Source of the DNA: Bacteroides helcogenes P 36-108
Lineage (GTDB): Bacteria; Bacteroidota; Bacteroidia; Bacteroidales; Bacteroidaceae
Direction of reading: 5' to 3'
NCBI RefSeq assembly: GCF_000186225.1
Contig: NC_014933.1
Location: 868,001 to 932,000, forward strand
Length of the DNA: 64,000 nt
Part shown: in pieces, positions 7,117 through 16,174 of the stretch
Layout: every line of letters starts with the position of its first letter
How positions within the stretch are numbered: the first letter of the stretch is position 1
Program-made: the position numbers and the translations under genes
Notes under the pieces: model-generated
Told to the model about the DNA's origin: nothing
The model's input: only the letters and a program-made list of their open reading frames with translations
Database searches by the model: none

Positions 7117-9156
7117 TCATTTGGATGCTCCCAAGTATCGCTCGGCACGACCCGGTGTGAAGAGTTCCCAAAGGGAAGCTACCGTCCACCCCGGAGCAAA
7201 GATGTTGTTATAATAACCTTTTCCGTTTTTGCCGTAGTCCCAATTGGTGTGTTGCACTACTTCGGGGTAATAACCTACTTTGGCAACACCACACATGTGC
7301 TCTTCGTAAGGTAGAAGTTGGCGCATAGAAGTAGATATTACTTCGGAGAAGTCGGAGAAGCGAGGCTCGTCATACTGTTTGGCAAGCCAGTGCAGAACGT
7401 CGGCAAATTCGAAGATAAACACGTCGATATGATTATTTTCTACCGATACATTGCCCCAACCACGGGTTTTCAAACCGATATCGCCCAACATTTGCCCTTC
7501 GGCAAAAGGAACATCCCAGGTATAGTACCATGATAAGGCAAAATAGGCGGCTTTCTTAGACAAATCGGCATAGCGTGCACGTTCTGCTCCTTTGGTGGCC
7601 AAAGCCAGATAGTAAGTAGCAGTAGCGGCATACAGTGAAGCTTCTTTATCCTCGCAGTTGGCATCAAGCGTAGACGAGAAATAATCAGACTTGGATATCA
7701 GTTCCTTTTCCAGATAATCGGCGGTACGCTTGGCACTTGCCAGGTAGCGTTTGTCTTTGAAATACTTGGATGCCATTACCAAAGGCAACGTAGCCGAAGG
7801 AGTGCTACCACCGCTTGCATCCACGATAGAGAAGTCGTCTTTGAACTTGCGGGGGAAACTTCCGTCGGGGTTCTGCAAACGCAGGAAGGCATCGAGCATA
7901 CTCTTCATCCGTTTCTCCCATTCAGGATGCTTGCGCCCCTGCTGCTTTTCGTAGTTCAAGTAATTCAGTACTGCATATACACCTTCCGATTGACGGCGGA
8001 TGCTATGAATCGGCTCTTTAAAGTCACGATTATAATGAACCACTTCATTAAAGAAACCTGCCGGAGAGAAACCATTCTGAAGATAAGTATCGAAGATGCT
8101 ATTGGCATTCGTCACTAAGTCTGTACGATTCTTTTGCGCTCCATATTCCAAAGCATTAAATGCATTGAGCAGAGTACGTCCTACAAAACCTACTTCAGCA
8201 ACATCGGTACTGGCACAAGTGGCGGTTTCAAGTTCAACACCCGAATAATAATGGGTAGGTGTATTGCCTACATAACTTTCTACAAAGAAGTTGCTCATGA
8301 CTTCTTTCATACGATCCACCGTATAAGGAGTATCTACTTTCTGTGGACGATTGGTATCGTAGCAATACTCCCAAGTGCGCTGCACACAGTCCGAGAAGTC
8401 GGCGGCAGCTCTTTCTGACAATTCCCAGGTAAGGGAAATACTATCACCTTTGCGAAGCAATTGATAAGCCTCAACAGCAGGAGCCAGTGTAAGCTTGCGG
8501 ATGTACGTCTTAGGAGCTTCCTTGTAGGGAAAACCATAAGAGAGTACCGTTATTCCATCAGCATTCTCAAAACCGGTATAGCCGATGGAAGTCTCTCCGG
8601 AAAGGATTACTTCTCCCTCTTTATGCGTAGTCAATGCTTCTTTATCAAATTTATCAATGCGGATAACGGACATCGACTTGCCGTTTGCCGGACTGAATAC
8701 AGCCGTGAGCGGAGTGCTCAGACGGTCTTCACGTATCAGCCAACTATCCGAAGTATGAAATGAAGGGGCTTCTTTAGGTGAGCGCAAGTTGCGACGATAC
8801 CAAAAGCCGGGCATATAGAACTGGCAGTCATCATGGCGGTAGCCTGTCTTTACCTGTTCTCCATAATTGAAGTAAACATTTTCCTGGGCTTTAAGGGTCA
8901 CTGTGATGCGCTGATTCCCGTCTTTCTCTACCACTTGACGGGTGATACTTAGCGGCAGTTTATCAGCAGCCTGACAAGTATAGATGCCATCGGCCCGCTT
9001 CTTAATAGTAAGCGGATAGTTACGGGCATCGTTTCCCGGAATCTTCAAGGAAACGGAAGCCGACACATCCTCCGGGACATCATTCACAGCCCCTACATTT
9101 GTAATGCCTGCAAGAAGCATTATCCCCAAAAACAATCTTTTTAGTCTCATAGTCAT
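7117..9156 (-). CDS. Unknown 679-aa secreted protein of the glycan locus
   Basis: A Sec signal peptide is visible (cleavage after NVGA, about residue 23; start at Met1 or Met3). Residues 25-260 look beta-rich. From about 270 to the end the sequence is helical, with repeated aromatic-rich hairpins (QNPDGSFPRKFKDD near 445, ENNHIDVFIFEFADVLHWL near 590, NWDYGKNGKGYYNN near 650), which suggests an alpha/alpha-toroid glycosidase or lyase fold. I cannot assign it to a named CAZy family and do not see a diagnostic catalytic motif. It lies between a GH43 gene and the epimerase gene with gaps of under 20 nt, so it is almost certainly part of the same glycan-degrading operon. A catalytic role in saccharification is inferred. 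Confidence 0.7.
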   Translation of the reverse strand: MTMRLKRLFLGIMLLAGITNVGAVNDVPEDVSASVSLKIPGNDARNYPLTIKKRADGIYTCQAADKLPLSITRQVVEKDGNQRITVTLKAQENVYFNYGEQVKTGYRHDDCQFYMPGFWYRRNLRSPKEAPSFHTSDSWLIREDRLSTPLTAVFSPANGKSMSVIRIDKFDKEALTTHKEGEVILSGETSIGYTGFENADGITVLSYGFPYKEAPKTYIRKLTLAPAVEAYQLLRKGDSISLTWELSERAAADFSDCVQRTWEYCYDTNRPQKVDTPYTVDRMKEVMSNFFVESYVGNTPTHYYSGVELETATCASTDVAEVGFVGRTLLNAFNALEYGAQKNRTDLVTNANSIFDTYLQNGFSPAGFFNEVVHYNRDFKEPIHSIRRQSEGVYAVLNYLNYEKQQGRKHPEWEKRMKSMLDAFLRLQNPDGSFPRKFKDDFSIVDASGGSTPSATLPLVMASKYFKDKRYLASAKRTADYLEKELISKSDYFSSTLDANCEDKEASLYAATATYYLALATKGAERARYADLSKKAAYFALSWYYTWDVPFAEGQMLGDIGLKTRGWGNVSVENNHIDVFIFEFADVLHWLAKQYDEPRFSDFSEVISTSMRQLLPYEEHMCGVAKVGYYPEVVQHTNWDYGKNGKGYYNNIFAPGWTVASLWELFTPGRAERYLGASK

Positions 9157-9171
9157 ATCTGTTTTATGTTG

Positions 9172-10176
9172 TTAGAATACAGGTTTTTCGGACTCTGTGG
9201 AAGGAGAAGCTCCCTCTACTGAGGGCCAGCCGTCCTTCCAGTCAATCTTGTCCATCATCAATACACGCCCTTCGGGATTCTTTGTGCTCACGGCATGGTA
9301 AAAGAACCAATCGTTGCCGGCATTGTCCTCCACAATCTCAGAATTATGACCAGTGCCTACAAAAGCATTATTCTTATGGATCAGGACTTCGTGTTTATTG
9401 TCGAGCATACGTCCGCCATTCTTGTCAACGTATGGTCCGAAAAGACTCTCAGAACGGCCTACGACTGTAGTATAAGTACTGTTCAAGCCCTCACAACAGC
9501 TACCTATGGAAGCAAAGAAATAGTAATAGCCGCCTTTCTTATGGATATAAGTGCCTTCGTATGCTGTTCCTGCCACTTGCTGAGGCGTAGCGCCTTCTTT
9601 GAGTGAGAGTCCGTCATCCGATAGTTCAATGCCATAAATACCCCGGAAACTGCCCCAAAAAAGGTATTTCTTCCCTCCGTCTTCCATATAGAAAGGATCA
9701 ATAGAGTTCTGCACATCGATTTCATTGCTACGGAACATCTTTCCATGATCGGTAAAAGGTCCTTCGGGCTTGTCGGCAGTAGCACAGCCGATACCGCAAG
9801 TCCATTCGCCTCCCCATACGGACATAGAGTAATAGAGCACATATTTATCCCCTATCTTGTTGATATCCGGCGCCCACAAACCACCTTTTTCTTCAAAGTT
9901 GGGACGGGTACGTTCGGTAAAGGCCGTACTCACATATTCCCAATCCACCAGATTCTTGGAACGATGAATCGGCAGATTACGGATATCCTCGGTGGCATAC
10001 AGATAAAAATATCCATCCTCTCCCTTAATAATGGAAGGATCGGGCAGACTGTAATTAATAACCGGATTCCGGTATACATTCTTCGTTTGTTCTTCCTTAT
10101 TGTCTTCTTTGGCTAATGTCGATGAGGAACAAGCTACCAAAGAGCACAATACTGATAGGACTAATAACTTTTTCAT
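9172..10176 (-). CDS. GH43 glycoside hydrolase, probable arabinan-active lipoprotein
   Basis: 334 residues with a lipobox (SLVAC, Cys16). The five-bladed propeller of GH43 is evident: SLPDPSIIKGEDGYFYLY (catalytic base Asp), GLWAPDINKIGDKYVLYYS, NSIDPFYMEDGGKKYLFWGS (pKa-modulating Asp), YEGTYIHKKGGYYYFFAS (catalytic acid Glu) and GTGHNSEIVED. The S-I-G-S-C-C-E-G segment and overall layout resemble endo-1,5-alpha-arabinanases, but fine specificity cannot be read from sequence alone. Enzymes of this family cleave alpha-L-arabinofuranosyl or beta-xylosyl linkages with inversion. It is the fourth gene of the susC operon, 18 nt after the preceding GH43 gene. Confidence 0.88.
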   Translation of the reverse strand: MKKLLVLSVLCSLVACSSSTLAKEDNKEEQTKNVYRNPVINYSLPDPSIIKGEDGYFYLYATEDIRNLPIHRSKNLVDWEYVSTAFTERTRPNFEEKGGLWAPDINKIGDKYVLYYSMSVWGGEWTCGIGCATADKPEGPFTDHGKMFRSNEIDVQNSIDPFYMEDGGKKYLFWGSFRGIYGIELSDDGLSLKEGATPQQVAGTAYEGTYIHKKGGYYYFFASIGSCCEGLNSTYTTVVGRSESLFGPYVDKNGGRMLDNKHEVLIHKNNAFVGTGHNSEIVEDNAGNDWFFYHAVSTKNPEGRVLMMDKIDWKDGWPSVEGASPSTESEKPVF

Positions 10177-10194
10177 AAACGTATTTTCATTTCT

Positions 10195-11163
10195 TTATTT
10201 TACTACTTTAGGAGTCATATATTCCTTGCTGATTCTCATACGATCCACACCATCTACCTTTTCGAAAGACACATCGCCGATATACATAGCCCGCGGATGG
10301 ATCGTGTGCTTGTCTTTATGGGCATGGAATACAAGACGAAGTTTGCCGGCTTTGTCTGTAAACGTGGCACTATGCCCCACTCCAACCAGATCTCCGGGTT
10401 TCTGTAACAAAGGATTCTCGTCGTATTTGGTCCAAGTGCCCATTAAGTCGGTAGCTGTGGCACAGCCTATGCCATAGAAAGGACTTTCATAACTATTGGC
10501 AGAATAGGTCATATAATAGACTCCGTTACGCTTTATAACGAAAGGGCCTTCATTGACACGCGGCCATACTTCCTCCCAAGCTTGTGATACATGGATGCAA
10601 GGATGCATGGTCTCTGTTTTAATGGTTATGAGGTCTTCTTCGAGTTCGGCTACCCAGATATTCAGTCCGTCGTTGAAACGGTCGAAAAAGAGATAAGGTG
10701 TACCGTCATCATCAATAAACAGAGAGTTGTCAATACATTTTTCGTCGGCAATCATAGGTGCTTTATTCGTTTGTACAAAAGGGCCTTCAGGCGAGTCGGC
10801 TGTTGCCACACAAATATGCTCGTCAGCCGAATAATACATATAAAACTTTCCATTGACTTCATAAACCTCTGGGGCCCAGAACCAACGGTCTGCCCAAACA
10901 TCCTTTTTATGCAATGCCATGGTTTTATATTTCCAGGTCTGCAAATCATCGGAAGTATAAACCTCGATGCCATCTTCAGCATTAGTGCCGTATGCATAAT
11001 AAGTACCCTTGTGCAACATAATAAATGGATCGCCGAGAAGTACCGGTGTTTCAACTCCCTCGACGACAATCTCGTCAATATTCTTGTATTCCGAAGAACA
11101 CGACTGGCAAGAAGTCAGTGCGATCAACGAAAACAGACTCATACAAATAAAATGATTCTTCAT
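10195..11163 (-). CDS. GH43-type glycoside hydrolase lipoprotein
   Basis: 322 residues from the ATG at 11163, chosen because it is followed at once by a lipoprotein signal with lipobox LTSC (Cys about 18). Starting further upstream would bury that signal. Propeller motifs are present: LLGDPFIMLHKGTYYAYGT (base Asp), WFWAPEVYEVNGKFYMYYS, KCIDNSLFIDDDGTPYLFFD (second Asp region), RVNEGPFVIKRNGVYYMTYS (acid Glu) and GVGHSATFTD. The enzyme probably removes arabinofuranosyl or similar side groups. It lies between the GH43-like relic that follows susD and the second GH43 gene. Confidence 0.87.
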   Translation of the reverse strand: MKNHFICMSLFSLIALTSCQSCSSEYKNIDEIVVEGVETPVLLGDPFIMLHKGTYYAYGTNAEDGIEVYTSDDLQTWKYKTMALHKKDVWADRWFWAPEVYEVNGKFYMYYSADEHICVATADSPEGPFVQTNKAPMIADEKCIDNSLFIDDDGTPYLFFDRFNDGLNIWVAELEEDLITIKTETMHPCIHVSQAWEEVWPRVNEGPFVIKRNGVYYMTYSANSYESPFYGIGCATATDLMGTWTKYDENPLLQKPGDLVGVGHSATFTDKAGKLRLVFHAHKDKHTIHPRAMYIGDVSFEKVDGVDRMRISKEYMTPKVVK

Positions 11164-11361
11164 AACATATTCTTTATTGGTTCCTTTTGTCCAGTCGTTA
11201 TCCATAGTTACAACATAAACCGGCTTACTCCAATGAACCAAATCATCGGAAACATAAAAATCCCCGTTTGTAAATACTTCGCCGACAGACAAGCATAAGG
11301 TATAGTAAGAAAAGAAAAGCCATGTCGGAAGCATCCTCAATAAGAAAGCACTTCCAAACAT
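11164..11361 (-). pseudogene. GH43-like relic fused in frame ahead of the GH43 gene
   Basis: These 66 codons are open and in frame with the following GH43 gene, but they precede its signal peptide. The encoded text includes NGDFYVSDDLVHWSKPVYVV, a typical propeller-blade motif (S-D-D-L-x-x-W) also seen in the two neighbouring GH43 proteins. No catalytic residues or own signal are identifiable. The simplest reading is a remnant of a decayed glycosidase gene between susD and the GH43 gene. It may now act only as a spacer in the mRNA. Confidence 0.5.
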
Positions 11362-11376
11362 AGCCTTCTTTAGTTA

Positions 11377-12963
11377 TTAATAGTTAGGATTCTGAGTAAG
11401 CTGCGGAATATCATTCACCTTACTTATTTCAACCTCATCCGTTGGAATAGGCATACGTCTGTGTTTCCCGACTACAAAATTATTGAAATCCTTGTCACGG
11501 GCTTTCAGCTCATCTATTCCTGCTTGGGAATCAAGCAAGCCCCAACGCTTCAAGTCAGCCCAGCGCCAGCCCTCGAAACAAAGTTCCAAAGTACGCTCCA
11601 TTTGGAGGCGCTTGAGGAAGGCATCCTTTGAGCTCAGGCAATCTTTCCACTGACTGTCTTTCAACTTGGACAGACCTGCGCGCTCTCTTACTTTGTCCAC
11701 ATAAACGGCAGCATCGGCAACAGGAGCATTTGTTTCAGCCAGACACTCCGCATAATTCATCAAGATGTCGGCATAACGCATGATGCGGTAGTTGTTACGT
11801 GCAAAATAGTCTTCACGTTCACGATAGTAAGAAGTATTGTACTTACGGATGTAGCAATCCTCCGAATCTTGTCCCCATTCGTCGAACCACTGCGAAGCAT
11901 CCGCATTGGCATAATATTTTTTAGATTGATCGGGAAAATCATCACCAAAGTGTTTATAGAGAATACTATTGTATAAACGCAAGTCGTTTTTACCATCTGC
12001 TCTTTTCTCTTTCAAGAACTCATCTACCAACCAACGACGTGCTTTTCCGTCACCCCAACCTGTACCATGGTCACCACCGGGAGCATAGAACTGTGTACGT
12101 TGGAAACCAAATGCCATGCTGGCATCATTACCTGTTCCACCTTTGTTCTGATCATCGAACTGTATTTCAAAGACACCTTCTTTGTTGTTCTCATCCAAAT
12201 CGGTGAAGTTGTCTTCACGGTTGGCAATAAGTCCATACAAAGTACCTTCCTTGTCAATCAACCATTGCAGTTGTTCTTTTGCCTTATCATACTTGTGTTG
12301 CTGCATATAAGCCTTGCCAAGCAATGCTTTGGCCGCACCTTTCGTAGCACGTCCCAAATTGGCAGCATCCCAGGATTCCGGCAAATTGGCAGCAGCAAAA
12401 GTGAGGTCTTTCTCTATCTGATCCCAGATTTCCTGTTCAGAAGCATCCGTCGGAATATAACCTGCATCTTCAGGTTCTAAAACCAGCGTACCCTTATCCC
12501 ACAACAAGTTTACCTGGAAGTACCACAAGGCACGCAGGAAAGAGGCTTGTCCTAATACTTGATTCTTGGTTGTTTCGTCCATCTCAATTTTAGGCACATT
12601 AGTCAAGACCTGATTGCAACGGAAAATGCCGACATAGAAATGTTCCCAGTGTACTTTATTCCCTTCATAAAAATTGTAATTCGTATAAAGGAAACGCGTC
12701 CAGTCACCTAATTCAATCCAAGGAGAAGAACTCCATCCTTCGTCCGAAGTCAAGTCATAACGGAAAGAAAGCCAACGCATCCAGGTTCCCTCTTTATAGA
12801 GGAAACTATAACAAGCATTTACACCAGCCTCAGCATCTTCCTCCTTGTTCCAAAATGTGGTATTTGTTGCCTCATTGGGGTTATCAATATCCAGTAAACT
12901 TGCACTACATCCGGAAAATAAAACCATAGTACCGACAAGCATTAATCTATATATCTTTTTCAT
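11377..12963 (-). CDS. SusD/RagB family glycan-binding lipoprotein
   Basis: 528 residues with lipobox (LFSGC, Cys19), so it is surface lipoprotein material. The family signatures are the N-terminal D-I-D-N-P-N-E-A-T segment, tetratricopeptide-like helices in the middle, and the C-terminal block with ERTLELCFEGWRWADLKRWG and the closing P-T-D-E-V-E-I. SusD proteins cover the SusC barrel like a lid and bind the oligosaccharide before import. It begins 23 nt after susC ends, in the normal order, so the two form one outer-membrane uptake complex. The 13 nt after its stop lead into the GH43-like relic. Confidence 0.95.
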   Translation of the reverse strand: MKKIYRLMLVGTMVLFSGCSASLLDIDNPNEATNTTFWNKEEDAEAGVNACYSFLYKEGTWMRWLSFRYDLTSDEGWSSSPWIELGDWTRFLYTNYNFYEGNKVHWEHFYVGIFRCNQVLTNVPKIEMDETTKNQVLGQASFLRALWYFQVNLLWDKGTLVLEPEDAGYIPTDASEQEIWDQIEKDLTFAAANLPESWDAANLGRATKGAAKALLGKAYMQQHKYDKAKEQLQWLIDKEGTLYGLIANREDNFTDLDENNKEGVFEIQFDDQNKGGTGNDASMAFGFQRTQFYAPGGDHGTGWGDGKARRWLVDEFLKEKRADGKNDLRLYNSILYKHFGDDFPDQSKKYYANADASQWFDEWGQDSEDCYIRKYNTSYYREREDYFARNNYRIMRYADILMNYAECLAETNAPVADAAVYVDKVRERAGLSKLKDSQWKDCLSSKDAFLKRLQMERTLELCFEGWRWADLKRWGLLDSQAGIDELKARDKDFNNFVVGKHRRMPIPTDEVEISKVNDIPQLTQNPNY

Positions 12964-12986
12964 AATTATTATACTTGATTTATAAG

Positions 12987-15986
12987 TTAAAAGGTCAAAT
13001 CCAAACCAAACATCACAGAACGGGTATTTGGATACGCAAAGCTATCTGTTCCACTATTCCAGATATTCGTATTCACAAAGTCAGGATCAAGACCGGAATA
13101 TCCGGTTATCGTAATCAAATTGCTACCGGTAGCGTACAAACGTAACTTTTCTATGCCCAGATTAGTCAACCACTTTTGTTTGAAATTATATCCGATAGAG
13201 ATATTTTTCATACGGAAGTAAGAACCGTTTTCCAAGAAGCGGTCTGCATCCATAGAGTTACGTTGGTCACCATAGATGATACGCGGTGTATTGGAGTTTG
13301 GATTTACCTGATAGGGTTCTTCACCTTTCTTAAAACGAATGTAGTTAGAATTATCTGAGAACAATCGACCTTGCCATTGAGCAACATTATAAATCTTATT
13401 GCCAAACTGTCCGTTCCACATCATGCTGAAATCAAAATTTCTCCATTCTGCATTCAAAACGAGTGATAATTGCACCTTAGCCCACGGACTGCCACAATAC
13501 TGACGATCATCAGCAGTAATCTGTCCATTATCATCTTTATCAATATATTTCACATCACCTAACTGCGGACGTTTTCCATTGATTAAGATAGGCTTGCCTT
13601 CAGAAGTTACATAATTATCAATCTGTTCTTGTGTTTTGAAAATACCGTCAGTCTTATACAAGAAGAACTCTGATAACGATCTGCCTTTTTCTGTTCTGGC
13701 CTGACCTGAATCAATAAAAGGCTTTCCATATCCCAAATCCAAAACTTTATTACTCAACGTAGTCACATTCAGTAATGCACCATACTTAAAATCCGAGAAT
13801 TGATCCTTCCATCCAATACTCATTTCAAATCCCCGGTTACGCAAACTGGCCGCATTTGCTTTAGGTGAACCTCCCTGATTGCCTGCAGAAATAGCAATCG
13901 GCATCTCAGTCAGCACATCTTTTGTTTTTGAATTATAATATTCGGCGCTGACAGACAAACGTTGATTAAGGAAGCTGGCATCAAAACCTACATTCACAGT
14001 TTCTTTAGTTTCCCAAATAAGCCCTGTATTTACCAACTTCACTTGAGTAGAACCCGGAACAATAGTTCCGCCAAATACTGTTACAATACTTTGATTGATC
14101 GTTCCGATGTAATCCCAATCACCAATGGAAGCATTACCCAAACGCCCCCAGTTACCTCTGATCTTCAAATCACTAATCCAAGGTACATCAAAGAATTCTT
14201 CATTTGATATTCTCCAAGCAGCAGATACGGAAGGGAAGTTACCCCAACGGTTTTCCTTAGATAAACGGGAAGTACCGTCACGACGAAAAGTTCCGGTCAG
14301 ATAGTATTTATCGTCATAGATATAATTTACACGTCCCAAATAAGAAATCATCGCATTTTCACTAATGCTATTCGTATTCTGCTGGTTGCTTTGCCCAGCA
14401 TTCAATACGGTGAAGTAATCCCCGTCACCCATCATCGGGAAGTTCAGACGAGAAGCCCAAAGTCCTTCCCATTCATGGTGCTGATAAGTAGTACCTACTA
14501 CAGCGTCCACGTGGTGCTTACCAAAATCTTTGTTGAAATTCAATGTATGCTCTATCAACATATTGTACGTGTTATCACGCGCCTTTTGTCCTTCCGGATC
14601 ACGATGTTCCTGATTTTGAGTCCAGTTACCTTCACCACGGAACCAAGAATTCTCGTAGAAATAGAGGTCGATACCGCCATTGAGTTTATAAGAAAGGAAG
14701 CTGAATGGTTTCACCTCCAACCATAAAGAACCATTCAAACGATTCTGACGGTAATGACGATATTCCAAATTTTCGCGTGCAATTGGGTTCACGCCGAAAG
14801 TATTGTATTTGGCAGCATCACCATAGCCATATCCACCCGGATTATTTTCATCGTAAATAGGAATGGTAGGCATCATACGCAAGAAGTCATTGTAAGTATT
14901 TGTCTGGTTCGGGTCAGTGTTCGTGAGTGAATAAGCCAGATTCTCACCGAAAGAGAACCAGCCCTTCTTTCCTTGTGTATTAACACGAAAACTGTAACGG
15001 TCGAAAGTATTTCCGTATGAAACGCCATCGTTGTTATAATAACCGGCTGACAAGAAGTAGCTACCCGAGTCACCACCACCGGAGAGCGATACATTGTAAT
15101 CTTGCACCAAAGCTGTTTTCAGAATAGCATCCTGCCAGTTGGTATCATACTCTGAATGTTTCTGAGTAGTTGTTACACTGGCAATACCATCCTTAATGGC
15201 TTCATTGTAAGCAATATCATTATACTTTATGTATTCTGCCGCATTCATCAAATCATATTTCGGACTCCATTCCAATGTTTCCTTCACGCTAACATTTACT
15301 TTCATAGGACCTTTTGCCCCTTTTTTGGTAGTAACGATAATCACACCGTTAGCAGCGCGCGATCCGTAAATGGCAGCAGCAGAAGCATCTTTCAAAACCT
15401 GGATAGACTCTACATCCGCAGGATTAAAATCAACTCCCGGATCAGTAATCATACCATCAACCACCCACAACGGAGAATTGTTGCTCAAAGAACCGACACC
15501 ACGAATCTGAATGGAAGCATCTTCACCGGCCCTACCCGTACTACGTACATTGACGCCAGTCGCCAAACCTTGCATCTGGCTGACCAACGTTCCGGCAGCG
15601 CTTTTCTTCATTTCCTTCGTATCTACCACAGCAACTGCACCGGTCAAGTCTGATTTTTTCACAGTCTGATAACCGATGACCACCACCTCTTCCAACGCTT
15701 TTGCATCATCCTGCATTATGACATGCAAGGCAGATCCTTTAAAAACAACCTCATGGGTAAGCATACCAATATAGGAAAAAACGAGCGTACTTCCTTTCTT
15801 TCCGTTCACAGAGAAACTACCGTTGAGATCGGTAATAGCACCCGTAGTAGAACCTTTCACTACTACATTCACACCTGTTAGAGGCTCATGATTCGTATCT
15901 GTTACCGTACCGGTGATAATCACATCCTGTGAATAAGCGGTAGCTGCAAATACAACAAAGAATAAGAATAAGATTTTCTTGATCAT
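12987..15986 (-). CDS. SusC/RagA family TonB-linked outer membrane transporter
   Basis: 999 residues. A signal peptide (cleavage near ATAYS) is followed by a carboxypeptidase-regulatory-like domain (about 22-100: GTVTDTNHEPLTGVNVVVKG), a plug with the SusC signature around the L-E-E-V-V-V-I-G-Y segment and ADVESIQVLKDASAAAIYGS, and a long barrel ending in aromatic Phe. It imports oligosaccharides across the outer membrane using TonB energy, together with the adjacent SusD. It is the first gene of the catabolic operon. The 188 bp upstream hold a -7 box and presumably the HTCS operator. Confidence 0.96.
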   Translation of the reverse strand: MIKKILFLFFVVFAATAYSQDVIITGTVTDTNHEPLTGVNVVVKGSTTGAITDLNGSFSVNGKKGSTLVFSYIGMLTHEVVFKGSALHVIMQDDAKALEEVVVIGYQTVKKSDLTGAVAVVDTKEMKKSAAGTLVSQMQGLATGVNVRSTGRAGEDASIQIRGVGSLSNNSPLWVVDGMITDPGVDFNPADVESIQVLKDASAAAIYGSRAANGVIIVTTKKGAKGPMKVNVSVKETLEWSPKYDLMNAAEYIKYNDIAYNEAIKDGIASVTTTQKHSEYDTNWQDAILKTALVQDYNVSLSGGGDSGSYFLSAGYYNNDGVSYGNTFDRYSFRVNTQGKKGWFSFGENLAYSLTNTDPNQTNTYNDFLRMMPTIPIYDENNPGGYGYGDAAKYNTFGVNPIARENLEYRHYRQNRLNGSLWLEVKPFSFLSYKLNGGIDLYFYENSWFRGEGNWTQNQEHRDPEGQKARDNTYNMLIEHTLNFNKDFGKHHVDAVVGTTYQHHEWEGLWASRLNFPMMGDGDYFTVLNAGQSNQQNTNSISENAMISYLGRVNYIYDDKYYLTGTFRRDGTSRLSKENRWGNFPSVSAAWRISNEEFFDVPWISDLKIRGNWGRLGNASIGDWDYIGTINQSIVTVFGGTIVPGSTQVKLVNTGLIWETKETVNVGFDASFLNQRLSVSAEYYNSKTKDVLTEMPIAISAGNQGGSPKANAASLRNRGFEMSIGWKDQFSDFKYGALLNVTTLSNKVLDLGYGKPFIDSGQARTEKGRSLSEFFLYKTDGIFKTQEQIDNYVTSEGKPILINGKRPQLGDVKYIDKDDNGQITADDRQYCGSPWAKVQLSLVLNAEWRNFDFSMMWNGQFGNKIYNVAQWQGRLFSDNSNYIRFKKGEEPYQVNPNSNTPRIIYGDQRNSMDADRFLENGSYFRMKNISIGYNFKQKWLTNLGIEKLRLYATGSNLITITGYSGLDPDFVNTNIWNSGTDSFAYPNTRSVMFGLDLTF

Positions 15987-16037
15987 TTTTTATAGAATTA
16001 GATTTTGAAACGATAAATCGGTTAACCTTTTCGAATG

Positions 16038-16045
16038 CAAATATA
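16038..16045 (-). promoter_or_regulatory. -7 box (TATATTTG) of the susC operon
   Basis: TATATTTG on the minus strand, about 52 nt before the susC ATG. The -33 region is weak, as expected for an activator-dependent promoter. The HTCS operator probably lies between here and 16174, but I cannot define it. Confidence 0.6.
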
Positions 16046-16174
16046 TCTGCATAAAGCCAAAACAGATAGCAATATCGCTTCAATCTATACAATTATATAT
16101 TCAAAAAACACCTCTGAAACATGCTTAAGAAGCGTTTGACACGATTGTTCTATTTTCATGATTCAATCAGTATA

